From Anaeramoeba flamelloides (Eukaryota > Metamonada > Anaeramoebidae), in the NCBI GenBank assembly GCA_027625915.1, contig JANTQA010000015.1, positions 12,615,001-12,679,000 on the forward strand: DNA of 64,000 bases, read 5' to 3'. Made by a program: the position numbers and the translations under genes. Below the pieces are notes generated by a model. The model had not been told where the DNA came from and ran no database searches. It saw nothing but the letters and a program-made list of their open reading frames with translations. Positions 11,406-23,300 of the stretch are shown here, in pieces (position 1 is the first letter of the stretch; each line of letters opens with the position of its first letter).

Positions 11406-14400
11406 ATGAGTTATTACAACGAAGCTCAACAAAAAAGAAAAGAGAATAAAAGAAAAGAAAAGAAACTCCCTCAAAAAAAACAAATTTTCAACAATTCTTT
11501 ATATCAGGATCCCATCCAAACATTAATCAAAAAAGAATATCAAGTGAAAAAAAAGTTCTCTAGCTCAACAAAACATCTTTCTAAATCCAAAAGCAATTCC
11601 TCAAGCACTTGTTTAAATTCCTTAGAAAAACCACCAAATAACAAAAACAGAAACAAAAACAAAAAAAAAAAAAAAGTCCTTGCAAAAAGGATGAGCCGTG
11701 AGGGCAAAATGGACTTTCCACATCAGTCCGATATTCAGTCCGATATTCAGTCTTCAACTTTTTCTTCGACTTGCACCCAAACTTCATCAGAATCAAAATC
11801 TTCACACGAATCCATTTCACCTGAAGAGTCTTCATCAGAATCGACTACAATGTCTTCATTTATGGAAAAGAAAGAAACTCGAAAACGAATGGGAATTAAA
11901 AATAAAAGTGTTAATAAAAATAATAAAGGCAAGTATCCCAACCCCAGCACTGATTCTGGTTTAAATTCAAATTCATACAAAACCAAAAAAAGAAAACCCA
12001 TTACTAAGAAAAAAAAAAAAAAAGTTCGTTCCAACAATGATAATGTACCGTCAAAACCAAATGGCTATTCTACTGGGTTTGGGGCTCATGGTCATTCAAA
12101 AACTTATTTCCAAAATCTAACTTTGGCTAAATATAAAGAATATAGAGTTAAAGAAATAAAAAAAAAGGTTGACCAAATGATCAAAGGGAACACTAATCGG
12201 GAAAATCATACAAAGACATTAATAAGGGAACAAAAAAAGACAAGTTTATCACAAAGGAAAAAACAAAGCCAAGGAAGTAATGATTTAGAAATATGCTTTT
12301 TGATTGAATCTCATCCAAAGGTTGAAGAGGTGATCCAAAACACAAGTAATTTTCTATTGGAAATGCTTGAAAATGGGTTGTATAAAAATGAAGGCTATAT
12401 AAATTATGGAACATTGCGAAGTGGAAAGTTTGATTTGAATAAAAATAAAACACAAACCAAAGCCGTAGGTGCTAATAATAATCTTCAAGGCACGAACCCA
12501 AATATTACAGATCAAAAAAAAGAAACAACAAAAAGTTTCAAGGCAAGTGTTCGAACTGGTTATAAACGGATTGGCAAAGTATTATTTAGCTATGTGTATT
12601 ATGGTAAAGACATCATAAAGAAGGAAGGCTTTACTGAGAACAAAATCCAATTTCGTCATAACTTAAGGAATTTAAATTTCCAAAACACAGATCTTCCAAA
12701 TAATCTCGAAAAAAGTAAATATTTCAAAAAGGCAATAAGGCATGTCTTCAAGCAAAAATGGAAATCAAAATATCGAATTCTAATTCAATTTACGCATGAC
12801 TTTAATTTATCCTTCAAATCCACCAACTTACGACAGTTGATAAAAAGACTATATAAGAATAATTTTTATTATTTAATCTCGGCAAATAACAAAATTGAAG
12901 AAAAGGTGTTCAAGGTGTTCAAGGAATTATATTCTTTTAGCAAATCAAAACAATTTTTGGTTTATCATATTAACAACAGACCTTCAACTATTAAATTTTT
13001 TCTTATTTACTCAATTCAATTTCTCTTTCAAAATGAAAAATCGCCAAACAACAATAATAAGAAGCAAATACCATATGCTAACACGCGTGTGGCCAATCTA
13101 ACTGGCATAAAGAATCTAGATAAACAAATAGAATCTTTAGACAAGGAACTTAAATCTTTAATGAAGGATAGAAAATATAAATACTCTTTACCAATTTTAG
13201 AAAGTATGAAAAGGTTAAATAAATGGGATAAACGCCCGTTAACATTAATTCCAATGTTAACGTGGACAATGAAATTACACAAGATGTTTGATTATAATAA
13301 AATCAAATCGAGTATTAGTAATGATTTTAAATTTATTGAAATCCAAGGAACCAAAATTGGCAAGGGGTATTTGAATTATCAGAAATGGAAGAAACAAATA
13401 TTTGATAAAAACTTCAATGTTAAAAAAACGAATAAATATGGCAAGAGAAATGTTTTAAATTACAAAAATGAAATCCATATCAAGGAAACCCCAGAATTCC
13501 CATTAATTGGGTATGCAGTATCAAGATTTTATCAATTATTGATTGGGCATGGGGCTCCCTATTGTGAAATATTTAAATTTAAATTCCAAAATTATCAAAA
13601 AACTGCTTTATTAAGTGAAACAATTAAAGGGGAGAATTTTTATGAAATATTAAAAAAGAAAGACAAAGATCAAAATAAAATTAAAGGTCAATTCAATAAG
13701 GCAAAATTACAAGAATTGATAATTTGTTCAATGATTGTCAACCAAAAAGATGGGAAGCCCGAAAACATTATCTGTGTACAGAATAGGAAAGATAAAAAAT
13801 ACGAATTAGTCAGAGTTGCTAATGATCATGGATTTGAACTAAATTATGTTATAAAAAATCACCATGGAAAAAAAATAATAAATGTCAAAGATATTCTATT
13901 TTGTCTCAACGAAATGAACGAACCAATATTACAAAAAGTTAAAAATAAATTTACAGATATACCAATTTTTAAAGTTTTAAATATTTGGGCTGAAGATATA
14001 GCCAAGGAGGAAAATGAAATAAAAAAATTGGGCTTTGAAAGGGAAAGCAAATCTTCAGTAAATAAACCTGAACGATCAGTTTTACAATTATTATTGCAAA
14101 TTGATTTCATTAAAACAATTCCTCAGAAATTAAAGATAATTCAATCAATTTTGGGAAAAAATTCAAAAAAAAACAAAATAACATTACAACAACTTTACCA
14201 AAGGCTAGATCCTGATTCTGCTAAATTTTATTCAAAGCTTCGAAAGAATAAACCTAATCTATCACCTTTGGAAAGATTTTTAGAAATCCAAAAATATGAA
14301 GATTTGGATGATATTAATAATAATCACGCAACGAATGGAACAGATCAAAAACTTCTTAGTAGTAAATTGAAGGGAAATATGGATTATAAACCTTCAACTA

Positions 14401-15266
14401 AACATAAAAATAATAATAAAATAATAATAAATGAAAAATTATTAAAAGAAATATTAGAAACAGAAATGAATAAAGATGTAGAAAAAGAAGAAGAAAATGA
14501 CGATGACAACGATGAAGATGATAGTGGGAGTGGAGATGGGGACAGTGATAGTAGTAGTGGTATTAGCAGTGGTAGTGATAATAGTGGTAGTAAAAGTACA
14601 AGTGATAGTACAAGTACAAGTGGTAGTGGTAGTGATAATAGTAGTGGTAGTGACAGTGATAGTAGTGGTCGTATTAGCAGTGGTAGTAACAGCAGTAGCA
14701 GTGATAGTAATAGTGGTAGTAAAAGTACAAGTGGTAGTACAAGTACAAGTGGTAGTGGTAGTGATAATAGTGGTAGTAGTAGCGGTAGTAGCAGTGATAG
14801 TGGTAGCAGTAGTAGTAACAGCGGTAGCAGTGATAGTAGTAGTGGTAGTACAAGTACAAGTGGTAGTGGCAGTGATAGCAGTAGTGATAGTGGCAGTGAT
14901 AATAGTAGCAGTAGTAGTAACAGCAGTAGCAGTGATAGTAGCGGTAGTAGCAGTGGTAGTAGCAGTGGTAGTAGTAGTAGTAGTAACAGCGATAATGATA
15001 GCGGTCGTAATAGTGAGGAAGGGAAGGGTTTTAAAAAAGAGGAAAATGAATTAGGCAGTATAGAAGATGAATCTCAGGGAGGGGGATTAAAGAAAAAAAA
15101 TAACAACCTCTTAAAAAGTGAGAATCAATCAAAATATAAGGCGAAAGGGAAAAAGAAAAAGAAAAATGACAAGAAAGTAAAAAACAAATACAATACAAAA
15201 AAGAAAAAGAAAAAGAAAAAGAAAAAGGAAAAGGAAATTAAAAATAAAATCAAAACTCGAATAAAA

Positions 15267-15303
<37 letters not shown>

Positions 15304-16166
15304 AAAAAAAAAATATGTTTAATAAATTACCAAGATCAATTGAATCCCATTGGCATGAGCCAGAACAGGGCGAGTTGGTCACTTTAAAACAAACATATTC
15401 AATCAAGCAATATCATGATAATGATGGTGAAGATATTTATGAGAAAAAGAATTTAAATTTTCAGATCTCCAAAAAACCCTTTTATAAAGATCTTATGCAC
15501 GAATATTATTATTTAATTGATTGTGACAAAGGATTTCTAATGACTGCAAAAAAATCCCTTGATGAAACAAAGAATCGTCGTGATTTATTTGAATATTACA
15601 AAAAAAATTTTATCTGTTGCAGATATTCGAAAGAATTTAATTCCAAAAATCCAGGCAATTTGATTAATGTTCTCCAAGGAAGCAATCTAGATTATGTAAA
15701 AAATAATCGAACAGTCCGATATTATATTGAACCATTTATTAATATAAATGAATATGAAATAATGTCAATAAAAAAGTTATATAAAAATAACAATAAGAAT
15801 CATTTATTAATTCAAAAATCAAAACGCTTTTTAGAATTTGTCAAAAAAAAATCTAAACATATAGTGTACATCGTTTTTACAAAATATTACAATTCGCAAT
15901 ATGTTAGTTCCTTTAATTTCCTTAATAAAAGGCAATTTAAAAAATCTTATTTTGATGAAATTTTTAAAAATACAAATTTAAAGAAGGTGAAAAGAAATAA
16001 GAAAGGAAATAAGAGGCGCGTTAAGACAGACAATATTATTCAACAAAATCAATTGACTCTTCCAATTTGTTCACACCCTCAATGTACAAATATTATCGAA
16101 CCCGATACTGATTTAAATTTATGTGAATTTTGCCAATTACTTAAAAAAAAAATTGAATATTTATAA
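11406..16166 (+). CDS. Large low-complexity protein with a kinase-like core
   Basis: A 1586-residue single ORF; the ATG at 11406 is the first in frame. Residues 1-220 are K/S/N-rich. Residues about 225-330 (FGAHGHSKTYFQNLTLAKYK...) and 380-560 look globular. The best conserved-looking block is about 695-880: PLIGYAVSRFYQLLIGHGAP, LSETIKGENFYEIL, MIVNQKDGKPENIICVQN (about 782), YELVRVANDHGF (about 806). The 'GKPEN...NDH' layout resembles the catalytic and metal-binding loops of atypical kinases of the PI4K/HipA/actin-fragmin-kinase type; this is inference and substrate is unknown. Residues about 1038-1205 are a Ser/Gly/Asp tract coded by AGT/AGC/GGT/GAT triplets, followed by poly-Lys (about 1250-1305). 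The C-terminus carries CSHPQCTNIIEP and LCEFC, a likely four-Cys zinc site. Stop is TAA. Confidence 0.75.
14518..15012 (+). repeat. (AGT/GGT/AGC/GAT)n coding minisatellite
   Basis: About 165 codons of the preceding protein are written almost only with AGT, AGC, GGT, GAT, AAC and ACA triplets, giving Ser/Gly/Asp/Asn. Short higher-order units such as AGTACAAGTACAAGTGGTAG recur. Ser here uses the AGY box, whereas the Ser runs of the Cwc21-like protein mostly use TCN codons, so the tract probably grew by triplet slippage. The V/I-rich reading in the next frame is a shadow. Confidence 0.85.
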
Positions 16167-18335
16167 TTAAGAATAGTTTGTTTTTTTTTTTGATTTGTAA
16201 TTTTAATTAAAAGGGAAAAATTACATGCCACCTGTAAAAAAAAAAAAAAATATTTATAAAATAATCAGTAAATTTAGTAAAATAAATATATTTGTTGGTA
16301 GAGATATTTATCTAAAATAAAAATAAGATCAAATATAATTTTCTTATTGATAAAGAATTCATAGTCTTTAATATAATGATATTAATTTTTATTTAAAATA
16401 AAAATTGCTCAACAAACCAACGTTAATATTTCTACTAACTTTTTTAAAAAACAAAATTGTTTCAAAAAATTTTTTGTTTTTTTTTTTTTTTTCCTTAATG
16501 TCTTTTAATGTATTAACTAATTTTTCTATTATTTCATATTCCACCTTTTCTCCTAATTAGTATTTTTAAATATCTTAATTTTTTTGGGGGGGGGAGTTTT
16601 ATATTTGAGAAGAATTATCTACATATTTAAACAATATAACTTATCCTCTTGGGATTTTATAATCAGGATTATAAAGTTGAGTATATTGGCTTAAAAAATT
16701 ATTTTATTTTTTTGTTGTTTGAAAGAAACAAGCAAAGTTAGTAATTGGGAACTTTATTTTGAAATTACATTTACACTTCTAAATTAGATAAAACTTATGT
16801 AAATTGATATATAGTTGTGTTTTTCAGAGATACATGATCTTTATGAAATTATTTTTTTTTGGATTCTATTTTTTGTCAAGTTGAATTATTTAAAAAGGAT
16901 TTTTTTGATGATTTTTTTTGATTTTTTTAACCAGTTATTTTGTGATCAAATTTTATTCAAAACTTTTTATCAATTATTTATCAAGTATTACTTTATAAAT
17001 TATTATTGATTCATAGCATATAAAAAAATTCAAGTGAATTATGAAAAAATTCTTCTAGGAAATTTAAAAAACCAAAAAAAAAATTATTTTAATCTGTGAA
17101 GCTAAAAGACTAACAATCTTGATATTTTTCAAATTTAAAAATTTTTAACAGATTTTAACATTGATGAAATCAAATAAATATTTCATATTTTTAATTTTAT
17201 AAATTATCATTTTAAAGGTTTTGAAATTCATTATTTCATTAATTATTTTTGTTCTTTTGTTTTTTTTTTCTTATTCAATACTTGTTCTTTCTTTCTTCAT
17301 AATTTAAAATAATAGTTTACATTCAATATTTAATATTTGTATATTAAATAGTAGAAAACCTATTATTTAATTAAAAAAAATAATAGTTATCAATTTTTGG
17401 TTTACTAAGGAATATTTATTAAAAATAATGATAATAATATATTTATTTTTTAAAAAAGGTAAATAATTAATTTTTACATATTTACATAAATAGTGATATT
17501 TGAAGTCTTGTTATTTATTGAAAAAAATAAAAGTTGATATGCACTCTTAAAAATGTATTAATTATCAAAATTTAATTCTATTATGTTTCAATATTTCTTT
17601 AGTTTTTTTTTTATTATTTGTAAGATTTTCCAAAAATAGATAAAAAAGGTAAATATAAAATTGATTGTAAAATTAATATGAAAAATTTCAAACATTTTTA
17701 ATAGGATTTAAGGGGTGTGTTTCATCATAGATTTGTCTATAATTAAAGCATGTCGTAATTGGGTTTAATGATATTAGTCCTGCATCGTTCAAATGACTTT
17801 AAAAAATATATTAAAATATTATTGGATAGTAGTAAAAAAAATACCCAACATAAAAAAAAAAACAGGGTAAGATTTTTAATTATGAATATTAGGAAAATTG
17901 TTGAGTAATTTTTTATATTTTCTATCAAACCTTTTTTATAAATAACTGAATTTCTTATGAGCCTAGGAATAATCCTTCATAAGTTGATTGAATTAATGTA
18001 GGGTTTCTATAGAATACTCATCAAATTGTATGAAAGTATAAGTAGATAAACTTTTTTTTAGGAATGAATCAATTTTTATAAAGTTTTTCTATAAATTTGG
18101 AAAATGATAATTTTTATTCTTATTTTTTGATTGATTAAATAGTGTTTTGAACAAGTGTAATTTCATTAATCATCATTCTAGTAATTGAGTGATATTCTAA
18201 TTTTAGAAGTTTGATTCTTATAAAATAAAAAGATTTAATTTTAAATAACAGAAATTACACAACAATTTAAAAATAATTTTCCTAATTTTCACAATTTAAA
18301 ACAGGTATTCTTTTCATGTACTGTATTATTTTCAC
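16167..18335. other. Intergenic, AT-rich, with a poly-G run
   Basis: No gene. A run of about ten G residues near 16585-16594 follows a T run, which is striking on this background. Short ORFs such as 16815-17009 and 17743-17928 are F/I/L/Y-rich in the way random AT-rich frames are. Confidence 0.4.
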
Positions 18336-19535
18336 TACTTTACAATAAATTATTGGATTTTTTAATAATGATCCCAATCAAAAATTTTCATTTTGAAATT
18401 GGTTTTTTAATTACTTTTTCGAATCTAAAAATGCCAAGAACCAAATAATAGTATTCCAGTAGTGAATAATTCAAATCTAGAACTGCGAACAAAATTAACT
18501 ATTTTTTTCTAATTTTTTAATTTTAAATAATAACTCAATAATCGTCAACATAAATTCCCATTTTCTGATTATTTTTCTTATTTTTTTATAAATATAATTG
18601 TAAAATGAATGTAAATCTCATTTCACTTAAAGATGTGAAGATAAAAATGAAAATTTCACTTTTTTAAGAATCATCTAACGGTCAATAGTTTAGAAACCGG
18701 AGAAATAAAAAAAAATCAAATTAGGGTTGAGATTCATAAAAGAAAAACCTAAACAAATCAAAAATTTCAAAAAAAAAAATAGGTAAAAAAATTCTTTGTC
18801 ACCCTTTCATTGGAATATTTTGTGTAAAAATTCTCAATTACTTTGGAAAATTAAAATTGTTGATAATAATATTTTTTCATTGTAAATATATGAATTTTAA
18901 AAGATAATAGAACACATCACTATTCTTAATGTTTATTTGGAGTTTCAAAAATTTTTTTTTTTCAAATTTACTTTTTTTTTAAAAAAAAAATAAAAAAGAA
19001 AAAAAACTAAAAAAAAATTTCTCATAAAACAAAAAAAACAATTTACAAAATGAGAAAAAATGATTTTGATCTAAAAATTATCATTTTATTTTGAGTAGAA
19101 TACTGAATTAAATTTATAGAATATATTCTACTTCTTCAATAAAGCCGGTTGATATTGACTGGAAAGGAATTTCTTTCAAAGATTGCAGAAATAATTTGTC
19201 AAAAGAATCTATTGGTTAAATATTTATAATTAAAAAAATTTAATTTTTTAGCAATCAATCGACATTTTGTGACAAATTTAAGAAAGATTTTTTTAAAAAT
19301 TGTAAATCATAAAATTGATTATTAAAACTCGGAAATTTGTGGAAAAGTGCAGATTTTTTTATGAATTTCAGGAAAATTTTCCTAGCACTATGAGTATTTT
19401 TAATTGATGGAATCAACAAATCGAACTATTTTACAAATTGAATTTTTTCAAGAAATTTGATCCAAAGATCACTAATATATTAACACCCAATTACACCTTA
19501 CTTTAATTTTCAACTTCTCGCTGGTTGACACTTGT
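18336..19535 (-). repeat. Family A repeat, disrupted copy with an internal insertion
   Basis: Parts align with the family A copy at 59978-60746 in the same orientation (shared words include AATAATGATC, TAACTCAATAATC.TCAACATAAA and TTTTTAATTG.TGG.ATCAACAAAT). Between about 18640 and 19190 there is extra sequence absent from the other copies. Its right part (TTCTTAATGTTTATTT ... ATGATTTTGATCTAAAAATT) is repeated at 26290-26520. The outer ~100 bp on the left are missing. Confidence 0.5.
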
Positions 19536-20355
19536 CTCTGAAGAAACTTATTTTTTTTTTCATTTTCCCCCCTTAAAAAATCATTTTTTTTTAATACTAA
19601 AAAAATGATTTGACAAATTATCAAAAAATAATACTTAAGATCTTGTTAATTTTTTTTACAATGGTAAAAATATTCTAAAAAATCTTCTAAATTTTTCAAT
19701 TTTATCAATTTAAAGTTGAATTTCCAAATGATCTAAAACAATCTATTAATTGAGGGGTTTTTTTGTTGTAATTTGAAAATGGAAATTCTACCAAAAAAAT
19801 CCAAATATTTTGTTTGTTAACAATCCCTTAGAACCAAAGATTCATTTTTTTGTAAAATTGGTTTTAACTTGTTTTTGATGAATAATTTTTGAGTTGATTT
19901 TTCCTAATTTTCTTTTAGATAAAAAAATGAAAAGGAAAAAAAGAAACAATCAAACAAGTTTAAAAAAAAAATGAATTATATTTTTTTTTAATATTCATTT
20001 ATCCAAAAAAAAAAAAAAACTCAAAGTTTATTATTGTTTATTTTTTGCCCAAGATTATTATTTAATATTTGAAAACGATCAAAAATAATCAAATATCAAG
20101 TATAAATTAAAATAATGTCCCAAAGATAATCATTTTTTATTGTTGATAAAAATCTAATATACATTTTATGGGGTAAAAATTTGAAACAAAATAATTAATG
20201 TTTCAAATTTTAATTATAATTTTTTTTACTGATAAAGAATAAAAAAAAAAAAAAAAAAAAAAAAAACGATATTATTGTTTTATTCAAAAAATTCAGAGAC
20301 TTTTCTTTTCAAAAAAAAAATAATAATAATTTTTGATTCTATTAATATATAACCA
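19536..20355. other. Downstream flank of VPS18
   Basis: AT-rich sequence with a long A run at 20248-20266 and no gene. It should contain the VPS18 3' UTR on the minus strand; no clear signal was singled out. Confidence 0.4.
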
Positions 20356-23300
20356 TTAATTTTTTTTCATTTCAATTTTTTTATTCCAATTAATTGGTGT
20401 AATTGGTATTTCCCAAGAACGTTCTTCAATAATTTCTTGTTTACTTTCTCTATCAACAAAATCCTTTTGTATAATCTGAATCAATATTTCTCCGCATCTT
20501 AGGCAATTACCATATAAAATTTTATTTAATTTTTGTTGATATAAATTTATGATATCGTTTAATTTTTTCTGATTAATTTGTAAAATATTTTTATTGCCAT
20601 CTTGGTTTTGATTTTTTTGGAGATTTATTTCATTTTTTGTAATTTTTTCCCAATCTTCAGAAATTGAACTGTTTGAAGATAAATTTTGATCATCTTGATC
20701 GTTGTTATCATCATTTTTGTTATTCTTCTTCTTCTTCTTCTTCTTATTATTATTATTGTTAAACTTATTATTATTATTCTTATTCTTATTCGTGTTCTCA
20801 TAGTCATCATCATCAATATAATTACATCTTTTTATTAATTTTACCTGAGCATCATAATCACCAGATTTGGCTCTTTGAATTAAATCACGATCCCTTTCGA
20901 CTCTTTTGATTTCAGTTTTGGTTAAATATTTTGAAATTAATTCAGATTCTAAACATTTTTTATGGAAAATGTGTTCGCAAGGAAAAATAATAAAATCTTG
21001 ACCCAAAATATTTTTCCCACAAATTTGGCAATTATAAGTTGGCTTTATAATAATTCTATTATTTCTAAAGTTTTGAAGGTCCTTTTTGATAGATTTGGAA
21101 TTTTTTATTGAATTTTTCATTTTTGTTTTTAATTCACCAATTCGTTTATGCTTTTTATTTAAAGAATTAACAACATAGCTTTTTATGGTATCAACCAACT
21201 TACTATCTGGGAACAATGGCAGCACTGTTTCGAGATCCAGTATCTCACAAAAATCCAAAAATTGGAGGATTGATTCAATGTCTCTGGGCTGATTTGTATT
21301 TGTTGTGTTGTTTGAATTTTTGATTAAAAACTTTGTAATAGTTTGACTTAATTTTTTTTTCCGTTCAGGATCCTTGCACGCATCTGTCGCGATTCGCGCC
21401 CATTCGATATCAAAGGACAGAGCCAGATCTACTGCCTTTTCGTAAAGCTGGAGTTCTGAGTACAAATATACTGTGGGCTTGGTTAATTTATATTTAATGC
21501 ATAAATCTAGCGCAAATTTTTTACGATAACAATTTTTATAATTAGGATTATTCAAATAATTACAAAATTTATCTTGGTAGTCATTCTTTGAATATAAGGA
21601 AAGTAAAAAATGGTGAACAATTAATTCACGATTTGTTAAAACTTCTAAACAGAATTCCAAATATTCGATTGCTTGATGTTTATTGTTTTTTTTTTCGTTT
21701 TGATTGATTGAGTATCTCCAAAAGGTTGGTAATAATTTCTTTGGTTCAATTAAATTTCCATAGGTTTGTAGTGCGTGTATAGTGGCACAGGGCACATTCT
21801 TCATACAAATTTCAAAATGTTGATAAAAAATTTTTGGTCTTTTTGATTTAATTAATGCCTGTAGCGCTTGTTCAAATTTGTTGCTTTGGATATAATTTAA
21901 AATACCCTTTTCGGTATCGACAATTTCCTGGGAATGTGTCATAAAATCATTGAAAAGCGTATATGATCCCAATAATTTGATCAAAATATTTTGAGAAAAA
22001 AGTGATTCGTCTTTGCAATATCCAATATGGTTATTAAGCCCATCCTGTAATTCGTGGTATAAATCAGACGAGTTTGGTGATTGAAAATATTTATTTTTTT
22101 GCTTTTGTTCAAACATTAATTGTAAATATATTTCAATTAGCCAAGAAGCGATCATTGTTCTTTGTATTTTTTCTTGTGGATTAAGAATTCTTAATTTTTC
22201 TTTTAAGTAGACTAACAAATATTCATGCTCTTTCAGATCCAAAAATTTTAACGAGATTTTTTCAAATTCTTGATCGGTCTTTGCATAAATTTTGGCAGAT
22301 TTTAAATATTCCTTATTTGAATACAAATGTTCTGCCAATTCAATGCTTACAATATTCCTTTGATGATTTGTCTTGCAGTAATCTAACGAAGATTGGAAAT
22401 TTTTTTTTTCTAAATATGATTGCCACAAATCCCGTTCTTCGTTAACAAGAATTACTTCGGTAATTTCGGTTCTCGAATACAGCCAAATTCTATTGTTAGG
22501 CTTATCGTAAGATAATCCCAAAAACTCATTTAAAAAGCTTGGATCATCATAAACTATATTTGGAACCAATTTTTGAATTGCTAAAAATCGATTCGGGAAC
22601 AGATATATATAATGATGCTTTGTATTAGTAAATGTTATCGGAACAGGCCTATAATTATTTTTGCTCGTTGTGTCAATTGGATATAACTCATTTTTTTGTT
22701 GTTTAATGATCTATTAAATGAATTGTTGAAAGTTTTTAAAAATATTTATTAAATGTATGTTTAAAGAGCAATATTAATCAATATAAGAAAGAATAAAAAT
22801 ATTCTTAGAAAAGGCAATTTTTTTTTTCACACAATTTATTATTTTGTTCTTCGTTTTTTTTTTATTTTATATTTTTTTGATATTTTTTATTTTTTTATTC
22901 GTTTTTTTTCAATCTCTTTTTCTTGTTTTTGTTTAAAAAATAAATTTTTTTCTTTTCGTTTTCGAAAGAAAAGATATCCTATTAGTTATGATCTTACCTA
23001 CATTAGAGCTTGGATAAAAAATTCGAAAACAATTTAGAGTTGCAGAAAGTGTCGTAGGGTGCCGTAGAGTGCCTAGGTTTGTTTTAATTTTAGAAATAAA
23101 AAATAAAATTTTTGAAATTTTCTTTTAATTTCTAAAATTAAAAAAAACCTAACGGCACTTTTCCAGAATTCGAAAGAATAGAGTAAAATCTTTGATTTAA
23201 TTCAATTCTTTTAAATTCTGGAAAACCTAACGGCACTTTTCATTTAGATGATTTTTAATTTTTGTTTTGATTAGAAAACCAATAGATTTTCGAAACAAAA

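Noticed and set aside
14497-15054. V/I-rich 185-residue ORF in the frame next to the Ser tract
   Set aside because: It is the +1 reading of AGT/GGT triplets; the product is a low-complexity shadow with no domain.
16585-16594. Poly-G runs (also near 61679 and 36494) as G-quadruplexes
   Set aside because: Each is a single run, not four spaced runs, so an intramolecular quadruplex is not supported; slippage or assembly effects are as likely.
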